A stretch of DNA of 43,144 nt from Deefgea chitinilytica. GTDB taxonomy: Bacteria > Pseudomonadota > Gammaproteobacteria > Burkholderiales > Chitinibacteraceae. The position numbers and the translations under genes were made by a program. Shown here piece by piece: positions 33,816 through 42,914 of this stretch. The stretch covers positions 1 through 43,144 of the forward strand of contig NZ_WOFE01000013.1 of the NCBI RefSeq assembly GCF_016881405.1. The letters are read 5' to 3'. The stretch's first letter is position 1. Every line of letters starts with the position of its first letter. Under the pieces are notes generated by a model. It saw only the letters and a list, made by a program, of their open reading frames with translations, made no database searches and was not told where the DNA came from.

Positions 33816-33881
33816 CACTGACCTTATTGATGGAAGTGAAGTGGTTCTACACCTCACTCCTAACGCCTTTCGCCTCACTCA

Positions 33882-36245
33882 TTAAAATCCAGGAAACTTA
33901 AATGCGCTGCTGATCGGTTTGCCTTTGCGAGCGCGTTTACCGATGTACGGCGCCATTTCGTTTTCGTTCAGTACCCACTCGGCCGCTTTACCACGATTGA
34001 CAACATTAATCGTCAGCGTAATCCCATCGGAAATCGTAATCGCATTGAGCTGATCCTTGTCATCTAATGCCATCGTAATCACGCCACGACCACCGCCGGT
34101 GAGTTGCTTAAATTCACTGTACGGGAACAAATGCAGTTTGCCGGCTTTAGAGAGGCAGGCCACGATCGATGTTTCACGTGGAACAAATGTAGTCACGCGT
34201 AACAGCGTTTCACCCTCTTCCAGCGTCAAGAACGCTTTGCCAGCTTTTTGGCGACTGAGCAGATTATCAAATTGGCAGCTAAAGCCGTAGCCACTTGAAT
34301 TGGCAATCACCAGCCATTCACCGAGTTTGGCCGCCAGCATTTGTGTAATGCGTGTTTTGGGCACTAGATCTACCAAGGTCGTTACGGGCACGCCATCGCC
34401 ACGACCGCCCGGCACAACAGAGGCTTGAATCGAATACACCCGACCATCGCTACCAAACAACGCAATTTGATCAACTGTACGACATTCAATCGCCGAGAGC
34501 TGGCTATCGCCGTCTTTAAATGTCAGATTTTGCAAATCAAGGCCGTGTCCTTGGCGAGCTCGCAACCAGCCTTTTTCCGACAAAATAATCGTCACTGGCT
34601 CGTCAACGACAGCGATTTCCGCCACTGCACGCTCAGCTTGTTCGATTAAGGTACGGCGTGGGTCGGCGTATTTCTTTTTGTCTGCTTCGATTTCTTTGAT
34701 GATTTGTTTTTGCATTGCACTTGGATTGGCGAGCAAGTTTTCGAGCTCAGCTTTTTCATTGCGCAAATTGCTCAATTCTTGCTCAATCTTGATGCCTTCA
34801 AGACGCGCTAATTGGCGCAGGCGAATCTCTAAAATGTCTTCCGCTTGGCGCTCAGACAAATGAAATGCCGCCATTAGATCAACTTTAGGCTCGTCGGCAT
34901 TGCGAATAATGCGGATGACTTCGTCAATATTGAGCAAGACCATTAAGCGGCCTTCCAAAATATGGATACGGTCATCGACTTGCCCTAAGCGATGCTGACA
35001 GCGACGCGTGACGGTAACAAAGCGGAAATCAATCCACTCGATAATCAAATCGCGCAGCGTTTTTTGCCCCGGACGGCCATCACGACCAATCGTGACCAGA
35101 TTGATGGAGAGGCTACTCTCTAAGCTGGTGTGCGCCAGCAACAGATTCATCAAGTCATCCGGATTCTGCCGTGATGATTTAGGCTCAAACACCAAACGAA
35201 CCGATTGCTCTTTACCGGACTCATCACGCACCCGATCCAGTACGCTGAGAATCAATTGCTTGGTTTGCACTTGATCTTGGGTCAGCGCTTTTTTGCCCTT
35301 CTTTACTTTCGGGTTGGTCAGTTCTTCGATTTCTTCGAGTACTTTTTGGCTTGAAGTCCCTTGCGGCAATTCGGTCACGATCATTTGCCATTGACCCCGT
35401 GCTAGGTCTTCTTTTTCCCAGCGAGCACGCACTTTCAAGCTACCACGACCATTTTCATATGCCGCAGCGATGTCCTTGTGCGAAGAAATAATTTGCCCAC
35501 CACCCGGTAAGTCTGGGCCTTGGATGTAAGTGAGTAATTCAGCGGTAGAGAGTTTCGGATTACGAATCAGCGCGATACTAGCGTCTGCAACTTCGCCCAA
35601 ATTATGCGACGGCATTTCGGTCGCCATCCCCACCGCAATTCCCGACGCGCCATTCAATAGCAACATCGGCAAGCGTGCCGGTAACAAGACTGGCTCTTCA
35701 AATGCGCCATCGTAGTTGGGTGTGAAGTCGGTGGTACCTTGATCAAGTTCGCTGAGCAGCAAATCAGCCACCGGCGTTAAACGTGCCTCGGTGTAGCGAT
35801 AAGCCGCCGCGCCGTCACCGTCGCGCGAACCAAAGTTGCCGTGACCGTCGATCAATGGATAGCGTAGCGAGAAATCTTGCGCAATCCGCACCAGAGCATC
35901 GTAAGCCGATTGGTCACCGTGCGGATGGTATTTACCTAGTACATCACCGACAATCCGCGCCGATTTCATCGGCTTGGCCGTTGAGCTAAGACCTAGTTCA
36001 TGCATCGCGTATAAAATTCGCCGCTGTACCGGCTTTTGCCCATCTTCAACTTGCGGCAAAGCGCGGCTTTTGACTACGCTCATTGCGTACTCAAGATAGC
36101 TTTTCTCGGCATACAAACCGAGCTGCACCGATTCGCCATCATCGGGCACAGCAGAGACTTGTGTTTCAATAAATCGGCTTGGGCCACTTGGGCTAGGCGC
36201 TATCAGTTCAGGCGTTTCTACTGGATCGAGCAAATCATCAGACAT
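33882..36245 (-). CDS. parC: DNA topoisomerase IV subunit A
   Basis: Predicted 787-residue type IIA topoisomerase subunit that decatenates daughter chromosomes with ParE. The catalytic tyrosine is Y151 in RYTEARL. The winged-helix [14 protein letters not shown] lies around residues 107-120, and the QRDR positions equivalent to E. coli S80 and E84 are Q112 and D116. A coiled-coil/tower region and a C-terminal beta-pinwheel with degenerate GyrA-box-like repeats follow. The first 35 residues are an extra acidic extension. parE is not adjacent. A perfect parS site lies inside the 3' half at 34170. Confidence 0.95.
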   Translation of the reverse strand: MSDDLLDPVETPELIAPSPSGPSRFIETQVSAVPDDGESVQLGLYAEKSYLEYAMSVVKSRALPQVEDGQKPVQRRILYAMHELGLSSTAKPMKSARIVGDVLGKYHPHGDQSAYDALVRIAQDFSLRYPLIDGHGNFGSRDGDGAAAYRYTEARLTPVADLLLSELDQGTTDFTPNYDGAFEEPVLLPARLPMLLLNGASGIAVGMATEMPSHNLGEVADASIALIRNPKLSTAELLTYIQGPDLPGGGQIISSHKDIAAAYENGRGSLKVRARWEKEDLARGQWQMIVTELPQGTSSQKVLEEIEELTNPKVKKGKKALTQDQVQTKQLILSVLDRVRDESGKEQSVRLVFEPKSSRQNPDDLMNLLLAHTSLESSLSINLVTIGRDGRPGQKTLRDLIIEWIDFRFVTVTRRCQHRLGQVDDRIHILEGRLMVLLNIDEVIRIIRNADEPKVDLMAAFHLSERQAEDILEIRLRQLARLEGIKIEQELSNLRNEKAELENLLANPSAMQKQIIKEIEADKKKYADPRRTLIEQAERAVAEIAVVDEPVTIILSEKGWLRARQGHGLDLQNLTFKDGDSQLSAIECRTVDQIALFGSDGRVYSIQASVVPGGRGDGVPVTTLVDLVPKTRITQMLAAKLGEWLVIANSSGYGFSCQFDNLLSRQKAGKAFLTLEEGETLLRVTTFVPRETSIVACLSKAGKLHLFPYSEFKQLTGGGRGVITMALDDKDQLNAITISDGITLTINVVNRGKAAEWVLNENEMAPYIGKRARKGKPISSAFKFPGF
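34170..34185. promoter_or_regulatory. parS site 4 (16/16) inside parC
   Basis: TGTTTCACGTGGAACA, whose reverse complement TGTTCCACGTGAAACA is the classical ParB-site sequence. It lies in the C-terminal part of parC, where it encodes the residues FVPRET. Confidence 0.88.
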
Positions 36246-36495
36246 GGGTCAAAGGCCAAAGTGAATCTAGGCCTGTATTCTAGCCGCGTGTACGCTTAGG
36301 TTCAAAGCGCTAACGACAATCAAGTCGATATATGAATCTGCCATCTAGCAAGATTGCGGCTTTAAGATTCGGTTTAACGCGCGCGGTGTGTCTGCTATAC
36401 CGCAGAGCAGCATAGTAAGCAAAGCAAACGTCAACAGAGCCTAGCCAATACTGCTATAGTTTAGATCGCCTCCTTGTTTCGATTTCGAGCTTCAA

Positions 36496-38991
36496 TTGAT
36501 TACTAGAATTTCTTTGCGTTTTGCTGTCAGTGCTGCGTTTGCTAGCCTTTTGATGCTCGCCTTACTGTTTAGCAGCTGGATCCAATTTCGCAACGAAGAA
36601 ACGGTATTGCTTAATCTAAGCAATAAAATCATGGCCGCGCAGGCTCATGATATTCACTTTCGCCTAACGCAATTTTTGTCGGTTCCAGAACTCGTCAACA
36701 AAGTGATTGTGAGTCACATCGAAACACAAAGGCTAAATCCGACCGATCATTTAGCAGAACTTGAGCCCATACTGATTAATACATATCGCAAAACCTTTGC
36801 CGCCCAGCCTGCTTTAAGTTTTATTGGTTTTGGTAATCAACACGGTGCTTTTATTGGCCTGTCTCGCGATGGCAATACCACTCAACTATTAGTCAAAGAT
36901 CAAAGAACACAGGATAAATTACATGTGTTTCCTGGCATCTCGATCAGCCAAGCGCTGCGAATTAATGCTTTATTTGATCCACGCCAGCGCCCTTGGTATC
37001 AACCTGTCGTCGAATCCAATCAATCAAGATGGTCAGATTTATACTCCAATCCAACGAATCGTCGTTTAATCAATTTGTCTTATTCCGAGCCGGTTTATAC
37101 ATCGGCGAATGATTTAATTGGCGTCGTCGTCAGTGATATTCGAGTTGATTTATTTAATCAATTTTTAAAAGACCAAGCGACACTCGGGCATGGTGTGATT
37201 TTTATCATCGACCAAGCCCAACGCTTAGTAGCAAATTCTTATGATGAAAATATCTTTTCCGCTACGACTGGGCTGCGCAAGTTAGCCAGCGAAAGTACGC
37301 ATCCACTGATTCAGGCCGCCAGTGCACAATTAGCTAATGAAACCGATAGAAAAGTTCGTTTTTCCTTCAATGGCGAAGCGATGTTTCTCAAGTCGATGCC
37401 ACTGAATCATCATCATGATCTTCACTGGCGTATTGTGATTGTGACGCCAGAAACAGATTTAGTTGGTAATTTGCGGCAAGAGCAAAAGATCACCATGGGC
37501 TTGATACTGTTAATTGGTGCTGTTATTGCTGTGCTGGGTTGGATTATTCTTTCGCGCATAACTCGCCCAATTCTGTTGGCAGCCAAAGCCGCCGAAAAAT
37601 TAGGCCATGCTGATTGGCAAGCATTACCGATGCCCAAAGTTCAGTTACGCGAAACAGCGTTATTAACAAGCACCTTTAATGATATGGCAGCGAAATTAGC
37701 GCTGTCATTTGAGCAAATGAATCGGCAGATTCGCTTTGACAGCATGACAGGCCTAATGAATCGGAATGGCTTGGCCGTGGCTGTGAATGAGTGGGGCTTT
37801 TCACCGGCACAACATCAGCTATTACTCCTGATTGGTTTGGATGGTTACCGAGCAATTAATGATAGCGTTGGTCATACCTTGGGCGACGCCTTATTAAAAT
37901 CGATTGCCAACCGTTTGCGCGAAAACATCCCTGCTGATGCCCTACTGGCGCGCACAGCTGGGGCCGAATTTACGATATTAATTCCTGCCGTCAAAAACCA
38001 TGATGAAGCAATTTTTACCACGCTGCGCTATTTAGCCTATTTTTCAGAAGCATTCAAAGCGGCAGAGTCTGCTGATGAAGTGGTTGTGACCGCTTCGATT
38101 GGTCTAGTATATGGTCAATTTAAACGCGCCGAACTCAACGATTGGCTGCGTAATGCCAGTGTTGCACTCGGCAAAGCCAAAGCCAAAGGTTTTGGCTCGT
38201 ATGCCCTGTTTGAAGTCAGCATGATTGAGCAGTCGATTGCTAAAACGCGTATTACTAATGAGTTGAAATTGGCTATTGAACGGCAAGAATTCCGCGTTTA
38301 TTTCCAGCCCGTGATTGATTTGCAAACGGGAGAAACAATAGGTGCTGAAGCGTTGATTCGTTGGCAAAGCCCACGCGGAATGATTTCTCCAGGCGTGTTT
38401 ATTCCTGCCGCAGAAGATTCCGGTTTAATTTTGCAAATCGGTAACTGGGTATTACGCGAATCGTGCCAGCAAATTGCCAATAAGCTCAAAGCAGGTTGGC
38501 GCTCTGACTTTGATGTGCATGTCAATGTGTCAGTTCGACAAATGATTCAATCTGACTTTTATGAGCAACTGGTACAAATTCTGCAAGAAACCGGTTTGCC
38601 ACCCCATAATCTAACGCTTGAAATTACCGAATCGTGTTTAGTCACGCAAAGTGAGGTTGTCGCTAGTTTAATAAAACGAGTGCGTCAATTGGGGGTGAGT
38701 ATTGCGATTGATGATTTTGGCACTGGTTATTCATCGCTGGCGTATTTGCACCAATTTGATTTTGATTATCTCAAAATTGATCAATCATTCATTGCCAGAA
38801 TGCTGGAAAACATCCAAGACGAGGCGATTGTCTCTGCGATTATTAGTATGGCCTCGGGTTTTAAAGTGCTGCTCGTCGGAGAAGGCGTCGAAACAGAATT
38901 GCAAGCCAATCGCTTACGTGAATTAGGTTGTCAGCGTGTGCAGGGCTATTTCTTCGGCCGCCCTGCGCCGCTTGAATCATGGCCAGAATGA
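36496..38991 (+). CDS. Sensor protein with dCache, HAMP, degenerate GGDEF and EAL domains
   Basis: Predicted 831-residue inner-membrane c-di-GMP phosphodiesterase. A helix at residues about 7-27 precedes a large periplasmic sensor resembling dCache (RQRPWYQPVVESNQSRWSD, LSYSEPVYT), then a second helix near 330-350 and HAMP (SRITRPILLAAKAAEKLG). The GGDEF domain has AGAEF in place of GGDEF (RTAGAEFTIL), so cyclase activity is unlikely. The EAL domain looks intact: GAEALIRW, then DDFGTGYSSLAYL and KIDQSFI. The start appears to be a TTG at 36496, because the first helix follows at once and no ATG precedes it. About 250 bp separate it from parC, and I see nothing in that gap. Confidence 0.9.
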   Translation: MITRISLRFAVSAAFASLLMLALLFSSWIQFRNEETVLLNLSNKIMAAQAHDIHFRLTQFLSVPELVNKVIVSHIETQRLNPTDHLAELEPILINTYRKTFAAQPALSFIGFGNQHGAFIGLSRDGNTTQLLVKDQRTQDKLHVFPGISISQALRINALFDPRQRPWYQPVVESNQSRWSDLYSNPTNRRLINLSYSEPVYTSANDLIGVVVSDIRVDLFNQFLKDQATLGHGVIFIIDQAQRLVANSYDENIFSATTGLRKLASESTHPLIQAASAQLANETDRKVRFSFNGEAMFLKSMPLNHHHDLHWRIVIVTPETDLVGNLRQEQKITMGLILLIGAVIAVLGWIILSRITRPILLAAKAAEKLGHADWQALPMPKVQLRETALLTSTFNDMAAKLALSFEQMNRQIRFDSMTGLMNRNGLAVAVNEWGFSPAQHQLLLLIGLDGYRAINDSVGHTLGDALLKSIANRLRENIPADALLARTAGAEFTILIPAVKNHDEAIFTTLRYLAYFSEAFKAAESADEVVVTASIGLVYGQFKRAELNDWLRNASVALGKAKAKGFGSYALFEVSMIEQSIAKTRITNELKLAIERQEFRVYFQPVIDLQTGETIGAEALIRWQSPRGMISPGVFIPAAEDSGLILQIGNWVLRESCQQIANKLKAGWRSDFDVHVNVSVRQMIQSDFYEQLVQILQETGLPPHNLTLEITESCLVTQSEVVASLIKRVRQLGVSIAIDDFGTGYSSLAYLHQFDFDYLKIDQSFIARMLENIQDEAIVSAIISMASGFKVLLVGEGVETELQANRLRELGCQRVQGYFFGRPAPLESWPE

Positions 38992-39060
38992 ATAATTGCC
39001 ATATTTCTGTAATTTCTCGGTCGTAAAATTGTCATTTATTTTCTCCAGATGAGCTCGGCT

Positions 39061-39561
39061 ATGAATTTGCATCCGTTTGATACACTGGATTTGCCTGAGG
39101 GCGGGCAAATTTTATTTACCCCTTGCCCCGGCAGCAAAACAGCAGATTTGGTAAGCTCAGTCGCTCAATTAAAATCTGCTGGTGCAAATGCAATTGTGAC
39201 GTTGATGCCGACGCCGGAATTGCAAAGTAACCACGCAGCCTCATTGCCCGATATTTGCCAGCAATATGATTTGGCTTGGTTTCACTTCCCCATCGAAGAT
39301 GATGCAGCCCCTGCCGAACAATTTGCCGCAGCGTGGACGGCTCACGCAGCAACAGTATTGCAAATTTTGGCCGATGGAGGAACGATCGCGGTGCATTGCA
39401 AAGGCGGCTCTGGCCGCACAGGTTTAATGGTGGCGATGCTCTTGATTCATCGCGGAGTGCCACTGATCAATGTTATCGAGCAAATCCAAGAAATCCGCCC
39501 CAAATCTTTGCAAATTCCCGCACATTTGGCATTCATTAGTGCGGCCGCCGCTCGCGTTTAA
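39061..39561 (+). CDS. Protein tyrosine/dual-specificity phosphatase
   Basis: Predicted 166-residue cysteine phosphatase of the CDKN3/dual-specificity-like family. The P-loop HCKGGSGRTG gives nucleophile C113 and R119. The general acid is probably an aspartate in FPIEDDAAP, which lies about 25 residues upstream as in this family. The tail EIRPKSLQIPAHLAFI is usual. No signal peptide is seen. The ATG at 39061 is used with GAG upstream; an earlier ATG at 39049 adds only four residues. It lies downstream of the EAL gene, same strand, 69 bp apart. The substrate is unknown. Confidence 0.87.
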   Translation: MNLHPFDTLDLPEGGQILFTPCPGSKTADLVSSVAQLKSAGANAIVTLMPTPELQSNHAASLPDICQQYDLAWFHFPIEDDAAPAEQFAAAWTAHAATVLQILADGGTIAVHCKGGSGRTGLMVAMLLIHRGVPLINVIEQIQEIRPKSLQIPAHLAFISAAAARV

Positions 39562-39707
39562 GAGCTGACTTGTAGCAAATTTGCAGTTTTCTTCATAGCT
39601 GATTCAGCACCTATTTCTATTAATTTTGCCAGTATTGCCTTATAAGCATTGTTTTTAAATAGCTAGAAGGCAATACATCAACCTTTTTAATCAATAAGGG
39701 GCGATCT

Positions 39708-40673
39708 TTATTTGCTGATGGAATGTTGTAGTGCAAATTCAATCGCCTTGCAGATCGTAACAACTTGCGCTTGATTGCATTGCGCGGGGCTTGCACTCGG
39801 GCTGTCGGGGTAGACTTCAGTGGTGGTAACAAAACGCGCCTCAGTCATGCCGCCGCACAAGCCAAGTGCTTTTTTAGCGTAGTTAATCACACCACATTGC
39901 TCGAGTGGCGCACCAATCAGGCAACCGTCTGCGTCGGCTTCGGCAATATGAGTAACTTGGCTAACGGCAGCGATCAGCGCACGTTGAAAATCTGGCGCTG
40001 GGTTTTCGCTGTCGCCGACCAAATAAAAACCATCTGGAATATCGTGATATTCAAACGCCACGCCATCACGGGCGGCTTTGGCGGGGCCAAATTCGCTGTT
40101 GTCGGTATCGGTGGTTTCGTGCAGGTCAATGTGTACCAACAGATTGCTTGTATGCGACTGCACCACGTCCATTGCGGCGGCAGCTTCAGCAGAAGCACTC
40201 GCCGCAACAAATGAGCGATTTGGATCAATTGCAGCAGGATTCCAACGATTGACGGTCTCATAGCCCCACGGGCTAATGCACGGTAAAACCAATAAATTAA
40301 CGTGCGCGCTGTAATGGCTAAAGTATTGCGCGATAAATTGCAGTGCGCCTTGTACACCGCTAGTTTCATAGCCGTGCACGCCGCCGGTAACTAAAACGGT
40401 CGGATGCTCTTGCTGCCAATTTCGGCTGCGCACCGCATATAAGGGATATTTTGCGAAGCCTTGGGCCTGATAATCCAAGACACCGTATTCAACGAGCTCT
40501 GCCACATCGGCCAAGCCCGAATCACGATGTAACAGCATAACCGTCAGCGGCGTGACGACTTCGGCGAGATAGCTGCGCTGAACGACTTGCTGCGCGAGCC
40601 AAGCGGCGCGCTCGACCTCACCCCAAGCGATACCGAGCGTACCGATGGGATAGGCATTGACTGGATTGGACAT
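39708..40673 (-). CDS. M14-family zinc carboxypeptidase/succinylglutamate desuccinylase-like
   Basis: Predicted 321-residue metallohydrolase. Zinc ligands are in GGVHGYETSG (H and E) and in LLVHIDLHETTD (third His), and VTTTEVYPDS near the C-terminus may hold the catalytic glutamate. This fits the M14 peptidase/AstE-AspA superfamily, but I cannot tell a peptidase from a deacylase. No signal peptide is visible. The ATG at 40673 is preferred over one four codons upstream in the frame. It is the last gene in a minus-strand run starting with the LytS-type kinase, 18 bp after the DUF2721 gene. Confidence 0.82.
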   Translation of the reverse strand: MSNPVNAYPIGTLGIAWGEVERAAWLAQQVVQRSYLAEVVTPLTVMLLHRDSGLADVAELVEYGVLDYQAQGFAKYPLYAVRSRNWQQEHPTVLVTGGVHGYETSGVQGALQFIAQYFSHYSAHVNLLVLPCISPWGYETVNRWNPAAIDPNRSFVAASASAEAAAAMDVVQSHTSNLLVHIDLHETTDTDNSEFGPAKAARDGVAFEYHDIPDGFYLVGDSENPAPDFQRALIAAVSQVTHIAEADADGCLIGAPLEQCGVINYAKKALGLCGGMTEARFVTTTEVYPDSPSASPAQCNQAQVVTICKAIEFALQHSISK

Positions 40674-40691
40674 AGATTCACCCAACGAGGT

Positions 40692-41099
40692 TTAAGGCTT
40701 TTTGAGATCTTTTTCGATATCGGACAACAGAATTTTCAGTGCGGAATCAGAGACCATCACTTCCAGCAGACATAAAATCAAAGAGCCCGTCATCAGAACC
40801 AGGCTAGCGACAAACAATCCTTGTGCGTAATCGGTCATGCTCATTGAAATCAAAATCATCGACACAATACACAGCAGCAAGCTGCTGATGCCAAATGCCT
40901 GCATATAGCGGATCAGCCACACACGTTGCCGAAGATTGCCAAGTTGGCGCAAGATATTTTCATGAGGATTATTGCTGTGATGCTCGTACAACTGGCGAAT
41001 AATGCTAGAAATCGCCAAAAAGCGATTGGTGTAGGCGAGCATCAGCAAGGAGATAGCAGGAAAAAGCAGCGACGGGGTGGTAATACTAAAATTATCCAT
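40692..41099 (-). CDS. DUF2721 family membrane protein
   Basis: Predicted 135-residue inner-membrane protein with three hydrophobic segments (SLLFPAISLLMLAYTNRFLA, MQAFGISSLLLCIVSMILIS, GLFVASLVLMTGSLILCLLE). LAYTNRFLAISSIIRQLYEHH in the first loop is the DUF2721 signature. Function is unknown. The start overlaps the 3' end of the LytTR regulator gene by 8 bp, with AAAGG upstream of the ATG at 41099; a second ATG at 41102 is too near that site. The overlap suggests coupled translation with the regulator. The frame remains open upstream to 41297 but that is shadow sequence. Confidence 0.82.
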   Translation of the reverse strand: MDNFSITTPSLLFPAISLLMLAYTNRFLAISSIIRQLYEHHSNNPHENILRQLGNLRQRVWLIRYMQAFGISSLLLCIVSMILISMSMTDYAQGLFVASLVLMTGSLILCLLEVMVSDSALKILLSDIEKDLKKP

Positions 41100-41859
41100 C
41101 ATGACCTTTTTTGAATTCTTTGATGATGTGTTGCTGCCGACGGCTGACCGGCAAGCGCTCTGGCACATCGCGCAACACGACGACCCAATGCGCTTCGCCG
41201 CCGTCTTGAACTTCGCGCTCGAACCCTGCAATATTATCGCGAGACACCAAACAATTGCGGTGAATACGCACAAACTTTGATCCAAATTCATCTTCAAGTT
41301 TGGTCAGCGAATCTTCTAGCAAATACTCACGATCGCGAGTACGCAGCGTGATGTATTTTTGCTCGGCTTTCAAAAAACGTGCTTCGCTAGTGGGAATCAA
41401 ATGAATACGACCGCGTTCGGTGACGCTAAAGTGACTACGCATGCCTTCGTTCCGTGGAGTCTCTGTGGTGCTAGTGGGTTTACGCAGCTCTAAAACGCGT
41501 TTTAAGGCGGTGAGCAAACGATCTTGGCGTATTGGCTTGAGCAAATAATCAACCGCTTGCACATCAAAAGCGGCCACGCCGTAATCTTCAAATGCAGTAG
41601 CGAAAATCACGGCTGGTGGTTTTGCCAACTTCATCAATTTTTTGGCGATTTCAATACCGCTCATTTGTGGCATTTGGATATCCAAAATCACCACATCAAT
41701 ATCGTGCTCAGCAATTTGCGGTAAGGCGCTCATGCCATTGGTGGCGGTACCGATGACTTGATTGGGGCACTCTTGCGCGCAATCACTCAAAATGTCTTGC
41801 AGACGATTCAGAGCAGGCAGTTCATCATCAACGAGAAAGAGTCGTAACGCAGTATTCAT
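41092..41859 (-). CDS. LytTR-family response regulator (AlgR-like)
   Basis: Predicted 255-residue two-component regulator. The receiver domain has the acidic pair D11/D12 (LVDDE), phosphoacceptor D60 (VVILDIQMPQMSG), T in FATAFEDY and K in LLKPI. The LytTR DNA-binding domain follows at about residues 145-250 (EARFLKAEQKYITLRT, SLTKLEDEFGSKFVRIHRNCLVSRDNI). This is the AlgR/LytR architecture. The gene begins 2 bp after the stop of the sensor kinase gene and overlaps the DUF2721 start, so the three are one unit. Its binding sites cannot be read here. Confidence 0.93.
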   Translation of the reverse strand: MNTALRLFLVDDELPALNRLQDILSDCAQECPNQVIGTATNGMSALPQIAEHDIDVVILDIQMPQMSGIEIAKKLMKLAKPPAVIFATAFEDYGVAAFDVQAVDYLLKPIRQDRLLTALKRVLELRKPTSTTETPRNEGMRSHFSVTERGRIHLIPTSEARFLKAEQKYITLRTRDREYLLEDSLTKLEDEFGSKFVRIHRNCLVSRDNIAGFEREVQDGGEAHWVVVLRDVPERLPVSRRQQHIIKEFKKGHDG

Positions 41860-41861
41860 TG

Positions 41862-42857
41862 TTAAAGCTCCCGATAGGGTAGCGTGATATGTATTTGATA
41901 ATAGTCGTTTCCTGAGTTTATGCTGACATTCGCTTCAGCATCATAATAAAGCAGTAAACGTTCGCGTACATTGTCTAGCGCCATGCCATTACCCCGCCTG
42001 AGCGGTATGTGGTTTAACAAAGGATTTCGAATATCGATATGCACTTCATCGCGGACTCGAAATACATTTAATTGAATAATGCCGGGCTCGATATTCGGCT
42101 CAATACCATGGTAAATCGCGTTTTCGAGTAAAGGCTGCAAAATCAATGGTGGAATAGACGCTTGTTTAGGCATTTTATCAATATGCCATTCCACCTGTAG
42201 CCGCTCGCCTAAACGTACTTTTTCAATTTCCAAATAACCTTGCGCTAATTCGACTTCGCGCGCCATTGTGGAAAGCCCTGTCTCGGTCCCCATCGCCACC
42301 CGGAATAAATCAGATAAATTTTCCAGTAATTTTTCTGCTAGCTTCGGTTGGCTGCGTATTAAAGATAGCACTGCATTCAAACTATTAAAGAAAAAATGTG
42401 GTCGAATTCTCGCCTGCAATGCCACTAGCCGAGCTTCGGCTAATCTGGGCGATAAGGCTCGTATCCATAATTGATAATGCAGCAGTAGCAAAAGTGCCAC
42501 ACTCATTGAGACCAGCTCAAAACGGAATGGCATGGTTTTTTGTTCCGTCGGCAAAATCGTTTCGAAGAAGGCCGATAAAAACCACGATACCAGCAGCACC
42601 CAAATCAACACGGCCGCAACGGCATGACGATAACTAAGTCGCTGCAAAGGCGGACTAAAAAACGCCAGACCAGCCAAGGAAAGCAATAGGATCGGCTCCA
42701 CCCAAAGGCTGGCCTCAGTGAGTTTGCTACTCCATTCGCTCCAATGATTAATGGTCACCAATACATAAATCAACACGCCCAAATGAATCAGCACCAAGGC
42801 ACGCAACAATACCCCTAGATTGCGAAAATTAGGCATGGATGATGTCGATTGTTCCAT
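41862..42857 (-). CDS. LytS/AlgZ-type sensor histidine kinase
   Basis: Predicted 331-residue membrane kinase. Four or so helices occupy residues 15-130 with very short loops, so there is no large periplasmic sensor. The His_kinase domain has H154 in ARIRPHFFFNSLNAVLSLIR. The ATPase shows the N box ILQPLLENAIYHGIEP and a G box RRGNGMALDNVRERLLLYYD. This is the AlgZ/FimS-like class that partners LytTR regulators. The ATG at 42857 gives a normal length. The gene is divergent from comM with 57 bp between them and starts the minus-strand cluster. Confidence 0.92.
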   Translation of the reverse strand: MEQSTSSMPNFRNLGVLLRALVLIHLGVLIYVLVTINHWSEWSSKLTEASLWVEPILLLSLAGLAFFSPPLQRLSYRHAVAAVLIWVLLVSWFLSAFFETILPTEQKTMPFRFELVSMSVALLLLLHYQLWIRALSPRLAEARLVALQARIRPHFFFNSLNAVLSLIRSQPKLAEKLLENLSDLFRVAMGTETGLSTMAREVELAQGYLEIEKVRLGERLQVEWHIDKMPKQASIPPLILQPLLENAIYHGIEPNIEPGIIQLNVFRVRDEVHIDIRNPLLNHIPLRRGNGMALDNVRERLLLYYDAEANVSINSGNDYYQIHITLPYREL

Positions 42858-42914
42858 TTAATTCTGATTTCCTGCTTACACTGTATGAATTAGCATAGCA
42901 CCGTGAAATAAACT

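Noticed and set aside
40692-41297. 201-residue version of the DUF2721 protein
   Set aside because: The extra 66 residues read the LytTR gene in another frame; the ATG at 41099 has a ribosome site and gives the usual length.
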